64,000 nt of DNA from Chloroflexota bacterium (GTDB taxonomy: Bacteria; Chloroflexota; Anaerolineae; Aggregatilineales; Phototrophicaceae): contig JACAER010000034.1 in the NCBI GenBank assembly GCA_013388745.1, positions 206,993 through 270,992 on the forward strand, read 5' to 3'. The notes beneath the pieces are model-generated. The model was given only the letters and a program-made list of their open reading frames with translations, had not been told where the DNA came from and made no database searches. The position numbers and the translations under genes were made by a program. Positions 41,707 to 51,151 of the stretch are shown piece by piece (position 1 is the stretch's first letter; every line of letters starts with the position of its first letter).

Positions 41707-42801
41707 ATGGCGCAGAAACTGGCGTTAGATTGCATCATTCAGGGCGATTGCATCGAAGTGTTGAACCGTCTGCCTGAAAAATCGGTGGATATGATTTTTG
41801 CGGACCCGCCGTACAATTTACAGTTGGGAGGCACGTTGTACCGCCCGAATCTGACTAAGGTTGATGCGGTGGACGATGCATGGGACAAGTTCGACAGCCT
41901 AAACAGCTACGACGATTTCACACGCGCCTGGCTGACAGCCTGCCGGCGCGTGCTCAAGAACCGCGGCACGTTGTGGGTGATCGGCAGCTATCACAACATT
42001 TACCGCGTCGGCGCGATTTTGATGGATGTGGGCTACTGGATACTGAACGATATTGTCATCGACAAGGTGAACGCGATGCCGAACTTCAATGGCACACGCT
42101 TTGCCAACACGCATGAAACGCTGCTGTGGGCGCAGAAAAAACGTGGCGCGCCCTATACCTTCAATTATCAGGCGCTCAAAAGCGGGAATGAAGATAGACA
42201 AATGCGCAGCGTATGGGAGATTCCTATCTGTTCGGGCGCAGAACGGCTGATGGTGAACGGCAAGAAAGCGCACACGACGCAAAAGCCGGAAGCGCTGCTA
42301 TACCGGGTGCTTATCAGCAGCACCCGTCCCGGCGATGTGATTTTGGATCCGTTTTTTGGGACGGGCACGACCGGGGCGGTCGCCAAACGGCTGCGGCGGC
42401 GGTGGATCGGGATTGAACGCGACACTAATTATGTTGCTGTAGCTCAAAGACGGATTGATGCAGTAACCGTGCCGCCTTTCGACGAGGCGATTTTTACGCC
42501 CAGCAACAAGCCTAAGGAAAAACGTATTCCGTTTGTGCGATTACTCGAAGCAGGATTACTACAACCGGGTCAAGAGCTTTTGCTCAGCAAGACACAGCAA
42601 AAAGCTGTTGTTTTGCCGGATGGGGCGTTGATGTATGAAAGTCAACGCGGCTCTATCCATCAGATTGGTACAAAAATACTTGGTGCTCCTTGCAATGGAT
42701 GGGCACACTGGCTCTATTGGGATTCTGAGGAAACATCCTGGCAATCCATCGATATTCTCCGCCAGAAATTGCAGAGTCTCGACAAAGCGGCTGCGTCGTA
42801 A
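41707..42801 (+). CDS. CcrM-type adenine-N6 DNA methyltransferase (beta class)
   Basis: A 364-residue enzyme. The order of motifs is beta-class: catalytic DPPYNLQL at 33-40 first, a target-recognition segment in the middle, and the AdoMet motif DPFFGTGTTGAVAKRL later. A C-terminal domain of about 90 residues (IPFVRLLEAGLLQPGQELLL, DGALMYESQRGSIHQIG, NGWAHWLYWD) matches the CcrM/HinfI tail that binds DNA. The length also matches CcrM, whose site is GANTC; the site here is inferred. ATG 41707 has AAGGA five bases upstream and was preferred to 41656. No restriction endonuclease gene is adjacent, so it is an orphan methylase. Confidence 0.92.
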   Translation: MAQKLALDCIIQGDCIEVLNRLPEKSVDMIFADPPYNLQLGGTLYRPNLTKVDAVDDAWDKFDSLNSYDDFTRAWLTACRRVLKNRGTLWVIGSYHNIYRVGAILMDVGYWILNDIVIDKVNAMPNFNGTRFANTHETLLWAQKKRGAPYTFNYQALKSGNEDRQMRSVWEIPICSGAERLMVNGKKAHTTQKPEALLYRVLISSTRPGDVILDPFFGTGTTGAVAKRLRRRWIGIERDTNYVAVAQRRIDAVTVPPFDEAIFTPSNKPKEKRIPFVRLLEAGLLQPGQELLLSKTQQKAVVLPDGALMYESQRGSIHQIGTKILGAPCNGWAHWLYWDSEETSWQSIDILRQKLQSLDKAAAS

Positions 42802-42929
42802 TGCGACCAGCAGTTACAAAGCGCCTAACCGGGGGGAAAAATTCGCGAATTATTCAGGTTTGTCAACGGCTTCCTGATTATACTGAGGAATAACGGCGAT
42901 CTTGCAAGTGGTCTAACGGCAGCCTGCTT

Positions 42930-44573
42930 ATGACGCGACCCGAAGAGTTCCAGGCTCTATACAGCATCGCGCGCGCCCTGCACCAGCAAAAGCTGGATGT
43001 GGCGCGCATTTTGCAAACCCTGCTGACTCTGACAGCAGAGGCCATCGGCGTGCGGCATGGCTGTGCGGTGACCTTCAACGAAGGCGGACAGCTTCTCGAC
43101 GCTTTTGTGCTGCCGCAAAACGTGAACGGCGGCAGCGAATACAAGCCGTGGCAAGCGCTGTTGCAGCGGGGCCTGATCGGCTTCGTGCGCCACAGCAAGC
43201 GGCGGGTGACGATTCGGGATCTGGCGACAGATCCGCGCTGGCCGCGTCTACCGGCTAACCCGCATGTGCCGGCCAACGGTTCGGCCATTGGGCTGCCGCT
43301 GCTGTATAACGGCTATGTCGCGGCGGCGCTGCTGTTGATTCATCCCCAGCCGGAATATTTCACGGGCGATAAAGTGGCGCTGCTGGATGAAATCATGCGT
43401 GTGGCGAACAGCGCGCTGGATAATGCGCTGGACTTCCAGAACGCTTATGCCAATATGGATACGCGCCATCTGGCGCTGTTCGACGAAGCGCTGGTGCCGA
43501 TTATTCTGACGGATTTGCAGGGGTATATCGTCAACGTCAACAACACGGCGTGCGGGTTGTTGAGCTGCGAAGCGGGCGACCTGCTGGGGCTGCCGATTGC
43601 GGCGGTGCATCGTCTGGAGGGCGATTCGCTGGTGCAGCAGAGCATCCAGCGGGCGCTGCAAAACGGGCAGGAAATTGAGTTCCGCACGACGGCGGGGCCG
43701 AACGCCAAAGAAGGCGTGCCGGTGCTGATGCGGGCGCGGCGGCGTATGTTCGGCAATCTGGATGTGGTCGAATGGATCGCGCAGGATTTGTCGTCGCAGC
43801 TAGAACTGGAACAACTGCGGCAGGATTTGGCGGCGATGGTGTATCATGATCTGCGCGGGCCGCTGCAAGCCATCAAGGGCAGCCTGCAAAAGCTGTCGCA
43901 GTTTTTGCTGAATTACGAAGCGCCCACCGTGCCGACACTGCTGCAAATCGGGCTGCGCAGCACCAAGCAGCTTCAGCGGATGGTAGACAGCCTGCTGGAT
44001 ATACAGCGCATGGAAGAAGGCAAGGCGGTGTTGAACAAAAAGCAAACGCTGCTGCGCGATCTGCTGGCAGAGGCGGTGCAGTTGGTGCTGCCGCTGGCGA
44101 CGGATGCCGAGCAGAATATCAAGTTTGAGCCGCCCAAAGAGCTGGTGTTTGTGGAAGTCGATGGGGACATGCTGATTCGTGTCATCACGAATTTGATCGA
44201 AAACGCTATTAAATACACGCCGTCCGGGGGCACGATTCGGGTGAGCGCGACGCTGATGGACGGGAGGGCGCAGGTGAGTGTCAAAGACAGCGGTCCGGGC
44301 ATCCCGACGCATATGCAGGGGCGGGTCTTCGACAAGTTCAGCCGTGTCAAATACAAGGATGTGCCGAAAGGGGTCGGGCTGGGGCTGGCGTTCTGCCGGC
44401 TGGCGGTGGAAGCGCACGGCGGACGCATCTGGGTGGAAAGCGAGCCGGGGAACGGCGCGGATTTCCTGTTCACGCTGCCGGTGCTGCAAAACCCGGCGCC
44501 GGAAGACTCGCTGGTGACGAAAGCCGACACGCACCCGTCGCGTCCGGCGCGCACGCCGGTTTCTGCGCCGTAA
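42930..44573 (+). CDS. GAF-PAS sensor histidine kinase
   Basis: A 547-residue soluble kinase. A GAF domain covers about 5-165, followed by a PAS domain at about 180-295 (MDTRHLALFDEALVPIILTD, GYIVNVNNTACGLLSCEAGD). The HisKA helix contains the phospho-acceptor His306 in MVYHDLRGPLQAIKGSLQKL. The ATPase domain has NLIENAIKYTPSGG (N box), DSGPGIP (G1) and KGVGLGLAFCRLAV (G2), all intact. No response regulator gene is adjacent. A TATACT -10 candidate lies near 42876. The ATG has no strong Shine-Dalgarno. Confidence 0.93.
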   Translation: MTRPEEFQALYSIARALHQQKLDVARILQTLLTLTAEAIGVRHGCAVTFNEGGQLLDAFVLPQNVNGGSEYKPWQALLQRGLIGFVRHSKRRVTIRDLATDPRWPRLPANPHVPANGSAIGLPLLYNGYVAAALLLIHPQPEYFTGDKVALLDEIMRVANSALDNALDFQNAYANMDTRHLALFDEALVPIILTDLQGYIVNVNNTACGLLSCEAGDLLGLPIAAVHRLEGDSLVQQSIQRALQNGQEIEFRTTAGPNAKEGVPVLMRARRRMFGNLDVVEWIAQDLSSQLELEQLRQDLAAMVYHDLRGPLQAIKGSLQKLSQFLLNYEAPTVPTLLQIGLRSTKQLQRMVDSLLDIQRMEEGKAVLNKKQTLLRDLLAEAVQLVLPLATDAEQNIKFEPPKELVFVEVDGDMLIRVITNLIENAIKYTPSGGTIRVSATLMDGRAQVSVKDSGPGIPTHMQGRVFDKFSRVKYKDVPKGVGLGLAFCRLAVEAHGGRIWVESEPGNGADFLFTLPVLQNPAPEDSLVTKADTHPSRPARTPVSAP

Positions 44574-44686
44574 GCGCGCTTTTATGTGTGTTTGCGAAGT
44601 TCCGCCGGCGCGATGAATGCGCTGCTGGGCATCAACCTGCTGCGGCTGGTGGAATTGGCATGACACAGGATGGGATAGGGGTTTTT

Positions 44687-44718
44687 GTAGGGGGCGAGAG
44701 GCACAGCTCGCCCGCTAC
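44687..44718. terminator. palindrome between convergent genes, probable terminator
   Basis: GTAGGGGGCGAG (44687-44698) pairs with CTCGCCCGCTAC (44707-44718), one mismatch, across an 8-base loop. It lies between the histidine kinase and glyQS stops. The rest of the 162-base gap holds a 16-codon frame (MNALLGINLLRLVELA) that looks like the tail of a lost gene. Confidence 0.5.
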
Positions 44719-44735
44719 AAGCAGTACGAATGCTT

Positions 44736-47700
44736 TTAGAAGCCGGTCAAGCGGCTGAAATCGGCGCGCCCGTGCTGCATGGCGCTGATGGCTTGCAGCA
44801 GCGCCAGCCGGTTGTGGCGAAGGGCTGTGTCTTGGGCATGAACCAGCACGCCGTCGCCTTTGCCTGTGCCGAAAAAGGCCGTCACGGCGGGCAGCATGGG
44901 CAGAAAAACGTTCATGAAACCGTCAACGTTCTCGTCGTCGCTCAGGTTGCTGAGCGCCTGCTGATAAGCGCTGTAGAGGGTGCGCTCTTCGTCCTGCTGG
45001 AACAGGGCGCTGTGGATTTGGTAACGCTGGGTTTCGGCGCGGGTGATGCGCACGCAGCGGGCGAAGCCGTCAAGAATCGTGGCCCAATCACCGCGCTGCG
45101 TCCAGGCTTTCAATTGGCGCACGCCTTCCAGCGCGCGATAGGGATTCGCGGCCTGTTCGGCCAGCACCGCGGCCACGATGTCGGCCGGCCAGCCCTGATC
45201 GCGCAGCCAGACCTCCAAACGCCCGCTGATGAATTCCAGGGCCTGTGTTTGGGCCTCTGCGCTGACCGTGATCGGCTGCACGTCGGCCAGAATTTCCAGC
45301 GCCCGGCGTAAATCGACGCTTAAGCGGCGATCGAGCAAAATCTGCACGATGCCCAAGGCGGCGCGCCGCAGGCCGTAGGGGTCGGCGGTGGATTTGGGGG
45401 CCAGCCCGGCCGCGAACAGGCCAACCAGACTGTCGAGACGGTCGGCCAGGGCCAGCAGCGTCCCCGCCGGGCTGAAGGGCAGTTCGTCATCGGCGCCGCG
45501 CGGCAGCCAGTGCTCGTAGATGGCATTGGCGACTTCCTGGGGATAACTTTCCAGCAGGGCGTATTCGCGTCCCATGGTGCCTTGCAGCGAAGTCATTTCG
45601 ATCACCATTTGCGTCGCCAGATCGGCTTTGAGGATATGCGAAGCGCGCTTGGCTGTCATGATGTCCCATGGGTCGATCTCGAACAGGCGCCCCAGCGTTT
45701 CGACCACGCGCACGATGCGTTGGTTTTTGTCGAGCATGGAGCCAAGCTGTTCCTGGAAGGTGAGAGTCGCCAGGCGCGGCAAATGTTCGTCCAGTTTGGT
45801 TTTGCGGTCTTCGTTATAGAAAAAGGTGGCGTCGGAAAAACGCGCAGACAGGACATGCTCGTTGCCGTGGGTCACGGTGTCCAGATGCTCTTTGTCGCCG
45901 TTGCGCACGGTGATGAAGTATGGCATGAGCGCGCCGTCGGCGTTTTCTACCGGGAAATAGCGCTGCTTGTCGCGCATCACTGTCACGAGCACAGCGCGCG
46001 GCAGTTGCAGATACTTCTCGTCGAACGACCCCATCAGCGCGGTGGGCATTTCCACCAGATTGGTGACTTCCCACAGTAAGCCCTCGTCATCCGGGACATA
46101 TCCACCGACATGCGCCGCCATCTGCCGCACATGTTCGAGCACATGCTGCCGCCGGTGTTCCTGGTTCAAAATCACGCCGTGCTCTTTCAGCTTCTGGAAG
46201 TAATCGGCACTGTCGCGCACGCTGATGTGTGGCGAACCATAAGGCCGCAGGCCGCGGGTGCTGCTGCCGCTGGCGACACCGGCATAGGTGAACGGGATGA
46301 CGCTTCCGCCGAACAGCGCCAGCAGCCAGCGAATGGGGCGCGAAAAGGCCACCGCGCTGCTGTTCCAGCGCATGGTCTTGGCGAACTTCAGATTAGCGAT
46401 CAGGCCGGGCAGCGCTTCGGCCAGCACTTCTGTCGCCGGGCGCCCGGCGGTTTTCACCAGCGCGGTGACATATTTGCCGCCGTCGATTTCTTCGAGGCGC
46501 AAATCTTCGAGACGCAGGCCGCGACTTTTGGCGAAGCCTTCGGCGGCTTTGGTCGGCTTGCCATCTTTGTCAAAAGCGCGATCAGCGGGCGGGCCTTTTT
46601 CGACCTTTTCGCTGTCGGCCTGGCGGGGGGCGACCTGATAGGCGGCCAGCACCAGCCGGCGCGGCGTGCCGAACACGGCTACGGCCTGCACCGGCAAGCG
46701 CAACTCCTCGAAGAACTTTTGGGCGAGCGCCTCAAGCTGTTCATGCGCGCTCATAAAATCGCTGGCGGGCAGTTCCTCCACGCCGATTTCGAAGAGCACA
46801 TCGGCGGGCGCTGTGGGCGGCGGCGGCAGCGCCCCGGCGGTCGTCGCCAGGGTGGGCGCGCCCCATGAGGGTGTCAGCTTATGCAGCGGATAACCCGCTT
46901 CTGCGCGCTGGGCGGCGAAGGCTTTGGCGACATTGCGCGTCATATCACGCATTTTGCGGAAGTAAAAGGCGCGCTCGGTGACGCCAATGGCCCCGCGCGT
47001 ATCCAGCACGTTGAACAGATGATTGCACTTCAACACATAATCGTAGGCGGGGATCAGCAGGCCAGCGGCCAGCGCGCGGCGGTGCTCGTTTTCGTAGACC
47101 TCAAAGACTTTTTTGAGTCCGTCGATGTCTGCGATTTCGAAGTAGTACTTGCAGTGTTCGATTTCGCTCTGCAAAAAGATATCTTTGTAGAGCAGTTCGT
47201 TCACCCACTCGATATCCCAGGCGGCGTCTTTGCCTTGCAGGGCCAGCACGATGCGTTCCAGCCCATAAGTGATTTCCACCGCCACAGGGTCGAGTTCCAG
47301 CCCGCCGGCCTGTTGAAAATAGGTGAACTGCGTGATTTCCTGACCATCGAGCCAGACTTCCCAGCCGAGCCCCCACGCGCCCAATCCGGGACTTTCCCAG
47401 TTGTCTTCGACAAAGCGAATGTCGTGTTGGCGCGGGTTAATGCCCAACGCTTCCAGCGATTGCAGATAGATTTCCTGGGGGTTGCCGGGATCGGGCTTGA
47501 GAATGACCTGATACTGAAAATAGTACTGCATGCGGTTGGGGTTATCGCCGTAGCGTCCGTCGTCCGGGCGCACGCTCGGCTCGACATAGGCGACACGCCA
47601 GGGTTCCGGCCCCAGCACGCGCAGGAGCGTGGCGGGGTTATTGGTGCCGGCGCCGACCTGCACATTGTAGGGATTCCAAATGACACAACCCTGGGCAGCC

Positions 47701-47747
47701 CAAAACTCGTGCAGCTTCAAAATGACCTGCTGAAAATTCAATGCCAT
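44736..47747 (-). CDS. glyQS: glycyl-tRNA synthetase, fused alpha and beta subunits
   Basis: A 1003-residue protein. Residues 1 to about 295 are the alpha subunit: [60 protein letters not shown] and [10 protein letters not shown]. After a Pro/Ala linker ([10 protein letters not shown]) the beta subunit runs to the end: [38 protein letters not shown] core, HD-like and anticodon-binding regions. It charges tRNA-Gly. In most bacteria glyQ and glyS are separate genes, though fused forms exist in chlamydiae, plastids and some other phyla. ATG 47747 follows a GTG at 47750. GAAGGT stands about 12 bases upstream. Confidence 0.95.
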   Translation of the reverse strand: MALNFQQVILKLHEFWAAQGCVIWNPYNVQVGAGTNNPATLLRVLGPEPWRVAYVEPSVRPDDGRYGDNPNRMQYYFQYQVILKPDPGNPQEIYLQSLEALGINPRQHDIRFVEDNWESPGLGAWGLGWEVWLDGQEITQFTYFQQAGGLELDPVAVEITYGLERIVLALQGKDAAWDIEWVNELLYKDIFLQSEIEHCKYYFEIADIDGLKKVFEVYENEHRRALAAGLLIPAYDYVLKCNHLFNVLDTRGAIGVTERAFYFRKMRDMTRNVAKAFAAQRAEAGYPLHKLTPSWGAPTLATTAGALPPPPTAPADVLFEIGVEELPASDFMSAHEQLEALAQKFFEELRLPVQAVAVFGTPRRLVLAAYQVAPRQADSEKVEKGPPADRAFDKDGKPTKAAEGFAKSRGLRLEDLRLEEIDGGKYVTALVKTAGRPATEVLAEALPGLIANLKFAKTMRWNSSAVAFSRPIRWLLALFGGSVIPFTYAGVASGSSTRGLRPYGSPHISVRDSADYFQKLKEHGVILNQEHRRQHVLEHVRQMAAHVGGYVPDDEGLLWEVTNLVEMPTALMGSFDEKYLQLPRAVLVTVMRDKQRYFPVENADGALMPYFITVRNGDKEHLDTVTHGNEHVLSARFSDATFFYNEDRKTKLDEHLPRLATLTFQEQLGSMLDKNQRIVRVVETLGRLFEIDPWDIMTAKRASHILKADLATQMVIEMTSLQGTMGREYALLESYPQEVANAIYEHWLPRGADDELPFSPAGTLLALADRLDSLVGLFAAGLAPKSTADPYGLRRAALGIVQILLDRRLSVDLRRALEILADVQPITVSAEAQTQALEFISGRLEVWLRDQGWPADIVAAVLAEQAANPYRALEGVRQLKAWTQRGDWATILDGFARCVRITRAETQRYQIHSALFQQDEERTLYSAYQQALSNLSDDENVDGFMNVFLPMLPAVTAFFGTGKGDGVLVHAQDTALRHNRLALLQAISAMQHGRADFSRLTGF

Positions 47748-47784
47748 CACGTTTACCTTCGATCAAGCGCAAAATACGGGCGTT

Positions 47785-47790
47785 ATTATA
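47785..47790 (-). promoter_or_regulatory. -10 box (TATAAT) of glyQS
   Basis: TATAAT on the minus strand lies about 37 bases before ATG 47747 in the divergent gap with the MFS gene. No recognisable -35 or T-box was seen. Confidence 0.45.
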
Positions 47791-47891
47791 CCGCCGGCGC
47801 GGGAAGGGGTATAGGTGCGGGCCAGGTTTTGCGCCACTGGCCAAGTTCGGCTATCGTTAAGGTCATTGTGCGGCGTAGAAAGGCTGTTCCC

Positions 47892-49439
47892 ATGAGCATC
47901 GTGCCCCGCAGCGTGGAAAAATGGGTGCTGATCGCGACGATTCTGGCAAGCGGCATGGCGTTTATCGACAGCACGGCGCTGAATGTGGCGCTGCCGTCGA
48001 TTCAGCGCGATTTACGCGCCGACGGGCAGGAGGTGTTGTGGATCAGCAATGCTTACCTGTTGTTTTTGGCGGCGCTGATTCTGGTGGGGGGCGCGCTGGG
48101 CGATCATTACGGGCGCAAGCGGGTGTTCATGCTGGGCATCGGCCTGTTTACAGCGGCCTCGATTCTGTGCGGCACGGCGGGGGATGCCCCTACGCTGATT
48201 GTGTGGCGGGCGCTGCAAGGGATTGGCGGGGCGCTGCTGACGCCCGGCAGCCTGGCGATTATTGCGGCGTCGTTTGGCAACGAGCGGCGCGGCAGGGCGA
48301 TCGGCACGTGGTCAACCTTCACGACGCTGACAACGATGGTGGGGCCGCTGCTGGGCGGCTGGCTGGCGGCACAGGGTTTGTGGCGGGCTATTTTTTTCAT
48401 CAACGTGCCGTTGGGGATCATGGCGCTGGCGGTGCTGGCGCGCTACGTGCCGTAAAGCCGCGATGCCAACGGGCGGCAGTTGGATTGGGCGGGGGCGGTG
48501 CTGGCGACGGTGGGTTTGGCGGGCATGACTTATGGTTTTACACAGGCGGCGGAATTGGGCTTTGGGGCCGTGAGCGTGTGGGGAACGCTGCTCGGCGGGG
48601 CGCTGGCCTTCGCCGCGTTTATCGCAGTGCAGGCACGCGGCGCGCAGCCGATGGTGCCGCTGCGGCTGTTCCGTTCGCGCACCTTCAGCGGCAGCAACGC
48701 GCTGACGCTGTTTCTGTACGCGGCGCTGGGGGCGCTGACGTTTTTTATGCCGCTGCATCTGGTGCAAATACAGGGGTATCGCCAGGAAATGGCCGGGCTG
48801 ACGTTTTTGCCGTTGGGGATACTGCTGGCGCTGATGGGACGCTGGTCGGGTGGACTGGTGGATCGGGTCGGGGCGCGGCTGCCGCTGATTGTCGGGCCGG
48901 CAGCGGCGGGTTTGGGGTTTTTGCTGTTCGCGCTGCCGGGGTTGACGGCGGGGGAGGGGGATTACTGGGTGACATATTTCCCGGCGTCGCTGGTGCTGGG
49001 CGTGGGGATGGGCATGACCGTCGCGCCGCTGACGACGGCAGTGCTGGGCGCTGCGCCGCCGGAAAGCGCGGGAATCGCTTCGGGTATCAGCAACGCAGTG
49101 GCGCGCACAGCGAGCGTGCTGGCGATCGCCGTGTTGGGGGCGCTGGCACTGGTGAGCTTCAGCAGCGGGCTGGAAAGGCGCGCGGCGGAACTGGGTTTGT
49201 CGGCAGAGACACGCGCGGCGCTGCGGGAGGAAGCGCGCCGTCTGGCGGATGCCGCTGTCCCGGCGGGACTCGACGCGGCGGCGGCGGAGACGGCGCAACT
49301 GGCGATCAAAGAAGCGTTTGTCGCCACCTTCCGCGTGATTGCCGTGATCTGCGCGGGGCTGGCCTGGCTGAGCGCGCTGATGGCGGCGCTGCTGGTGGAA
49401 GGCGGCAAAGCAGGGGGGGCAGGTTTAACACAGACTTAA
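47892..49439 (+). pseudogene. DHA2/EmrB-type MFS efflux pump interrupted by one in-frame stop
   Basis: The reading frame encodes a 14-helix drug:H+ antiporter: TILASGMAFIDSTALNVALP, LGDHYGRKRVFMLGIGLFTA (motif A), RALQGIGGALLTPGSLAII (motif C-like) and INVPLGIMALAVLARYVP. At codon 188 there is a TAA (48453-48455). The same frame then continues without shift as SRDANGRQLDWAGAVLATVG to a normal end at 49439. Family members read VPESRD here, so a single GAA-to-TAA change explains it. Either the gene is a recent pseudogene, the base is an assembly or sequencing error, or the stop is read through. AAAGG precedes the ATG. Confidence 0.88.
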
Positions 49440-49460
49440 ACAGCGCGCGCCTGGCGCTAT

Positions 49461-49490
49461 ATTGATGTTTATCAATCTATTCGCTATCTT
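49461..49490 (+). promoter_or_regulatory. arsR operon promoter with overlapping operator palindrome
   Basis: ATTGATGTTTATCAAT (49461-49476) is a perfect 6-4-6 palindrome typical of ArsR/SmtB sites. Its TTGATG (49462-49467) can serve as -35, and TATCTT (49485-49490) as -10 at exactly 17 bases. Repressor binding would therefore block polymerase. AAGGATGGGG precedes the ATG. Confidence 0.75.
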
Positions 49491-49510
49491 TAAAGGATGG
49501 GGTTGCACCG

Positions 49511-49885
49511 ATGGCCAAGATACCACTTGACCCAATCGCTAATGCCGATCAGACGGATGTGTGCCTGCCGCAGCCTATCCTGCTGCGCCTGTCACCTGAC
49601 AGCGCGCGGCGTTTGGCCGGCATCCTGAAGGCCATGGGGCATCCCGTGCGTCTGCAAATCATGGATATCCTCAGCCGCGGCGGCGGACAGATGTGTGTCT
49701 GCGATCTGGAACAGTATTTCGATCTGACACAGCCGACGATTTCGCACCATCTGAAAGTGCTGCGCGCCGAAGGTTTGATCGATGCTGAGCAGAAAGGTCT
49801 GTGGATCTATTATCATGTCCGTGCCAGCGCACTGAAGGCGATGCGCGCGCTGCTGCTAAGTTTTGGGGGAAACGAAGATGGCTGA
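49511..49885 (+). CDS. arsR: ArsR-family metalloid-responsive repressor
   Basis: A 124-residue winged-helix repressor. LAGILKAMGHPVRLQIMDIL leads to the metal-site helix with CVCDL (C62 and C64), the classic ArsR arsenite-binding box. The recognition helix is LTQPTISHHLKVLRAEGLID and the wing is KGLWIYYHV. C18 near the N-terminus could be a third ligand. It releases DNA when bound to As(III) or Sb(III). It starts the operon and overlaps arsC by 8 bases. A matching palindrome sits in its promoter. Confidence 0.93.
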   Translation: MAKIPLDPIANADQTDVCLPQPILLRLSPDSARRLAGILKAMGHPVRLQIMDILSRGGGQMCVCDLEQYFDLTQPTISHHLKVLRAEGLIDAEQKGLWIYYHVRASALKAMRALLLSFGGNEDG

Positions 49886-50309
49886 GAAAGCGAATGTGCT
49901 TGTGTTGTGCGTGGGCAATTCGGCGCGCAGCCAGATAGCGGAAGGTTTTTTGCGTAAATATGCCGGCGACAAGTTCAATATCTACAGCGCGGGATTGGAG
50001 CCAAAGGACAAAATTCACCCGCTGGCTGTGCAAGTGATGCATGAGGTGGGCATCGACATTAGCCAACAGTACCCGAAAGCAGTGAAAGATTTTATGGGAC
50101 GGATGCACTATCGTTATATCATTGTTGTCTGCCGCTACGAAGATGACTCCTGCCCGCGCGCACTGTGGCAAACCAGCGGCGAACGGCTCGATTGGGCCTT
50201 CGAAGACCCGGCGGGATACGCAGGAACGCCGGAAGAACAGGTGGCCAAATTCCGCGAAATCCGTGATCTGATCGAAAAGCGCATCCAGAGCTGGTATCCG
50301 AGCGCGTAA
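49878..50309 (+). CDS. arsC: thioredoxin-type arsenate reductase (LMW-PTP fold)
   Basis: A 143-residue enzyme that reduces arsenate to arsenite. The phosphatase-type loop CVGNSARS (C11 to R17) binds arsenate. C85 and C92 (VVCRYEDDSCPRA) are the relay cysteines, seven apart as in Staphylococcus aureus ArsC, and D110-P111 is the general acid loop. ATG 49878 lies inside the end of arsR; the TTG at 49863 is less likely. GGGGGA precedes it. The product arsenite would leave through the aquaporin encoded downstream. Confidence 0.93.
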   Translation: MAEKANVLVLCVGNSARSQIAEGFLRKYAGDKFNIYSAGLEPKDKIHPLAVQVMHEVGIDISQQYPKAVKDFMGRMHYRYIIVVCRYEDDSCPRALWQTSGERLDWAFEDPAGYAGTPEEQVAKFREIRDLIEKRIQSWYPSA

Positions 50310-50359
50310 AAAAGCTTTGTGTGCTGGATTGATGAAGGGCGATTGAGTGAGGTTTAGCG

Positions 50360-51085
50360 ATGAACTATCTGACGATTTTTGGCGATATTCATGCCAATTT
50401 GGCGGCGTTGGAAGCGGTGTTGGCAGATATGGACATGCGTGGGCTGGACAACCGCTACTGTCTGGGCGATCTGGTCGGCTACGGCACTTTCCCTAACGAA
50501 GTCATCAGCACGATACGCCAGCGGCAGATTCCGACCATTATGGGCAATTACGATCAGGGGGTCGGGCTGGACAGTGACGACTGCGGCTGCGCTTACACCA
50601 ACCCGATCGCGGAGGCGCTCGGTAAGCTTTCGATCGCCTGGTCAAACCAGCATACAACGGCGGCCAACAAAGCGTATCTGCGGGAACTCCTGCCGCATAT
50701 CGCCCTCACTTTGGGCAGTCTGCGCGTACTTCTGGTGCATGGCAGTCCGCGTAAAATCAACGAATATCTGTTTGAAGACCGGCCGAACGACAGCCTGGAG
50801 CGGATTCTAGATCAGGCGCAAACCGATGTGCTGGTGTGCGGGCACACCCATCTGCCCTATCATCGCGTGCTGACAAGCGGTCGCCATGTGATCAATGCGG
50901 GCAGCGTGGGCAAGCCGAAGGACAACGACCCGCGGGCGTGTTATGTAATCCTGCGCGAGGATGGGGGCGCGCTGGGGGTGGAATTTGTGCGTGTGGCTTA
51001 TGATGTTGAACGCACGGCGCAGGCGATCGAAGCCAGCACGATGCCGCACGAATACGCGCAAATGCTGCGTGACGGCAAAGGCTAA
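50360..51085 (+). CDS. YfcE/MJ0936-like metallophosphoesterase in the arsenic operon
   Basis: A 241-residue calcineurin-like phosphoesterase with all metal motifs: GDIHANLAALEAVLAD, GDLVGYGTFPNEV, MGNYDQ, VHGSPRKINEY and CGHTHLPYHR. Members of this small-enzyme group hydrolyse phosphodiesters such as cyclic nucleotides or model substrates; the substrate is unknown. It lies 50 bases after arsC and 66 bases before the aquaporin gene on the same strand. A weak GAGG stands before the ATG. Membership in the arsenic unit suggests a role with arsenylated or phosphorylated metabolites, which is inference. Confidence 0.88.
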   Translation: MNYLTIFGDIHANLAALEAVLADMDMRGLDNRYCLGDLVGYGTFPNEVISTIRQRQIPTIMGNYDQGVGLDSDDCGCAYTNPIAEALGKLSIAWSNQHTTAANKAYLRELLPHIALTLGSLRVLLVHGSPRKINEYLFEDRPNDSLERILDQAQTDVLVCGHTHLPYHRVLTSGRHVINAGSVGKPKDNDPRACYVILREDGGALGVEFVRVAYDVERTAQAIEASTMPHEYAQMLRDGKG

Positions 51086-51151
51086 GAGGGGCTGGCGCGC
51101 GTGCCATAACGGGCTTCGACAGATGGGGCACACTTTTACAGGAAACTTACG

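Noticed and set aside
47892..49439. MFS gene as ArsJ of the arsenic operon
   Set aside because: It has the 14-helix DHA2/EmrB pattern, not ArsJ, no adjacent GAPDH gene, and the ars promoter lies after it.
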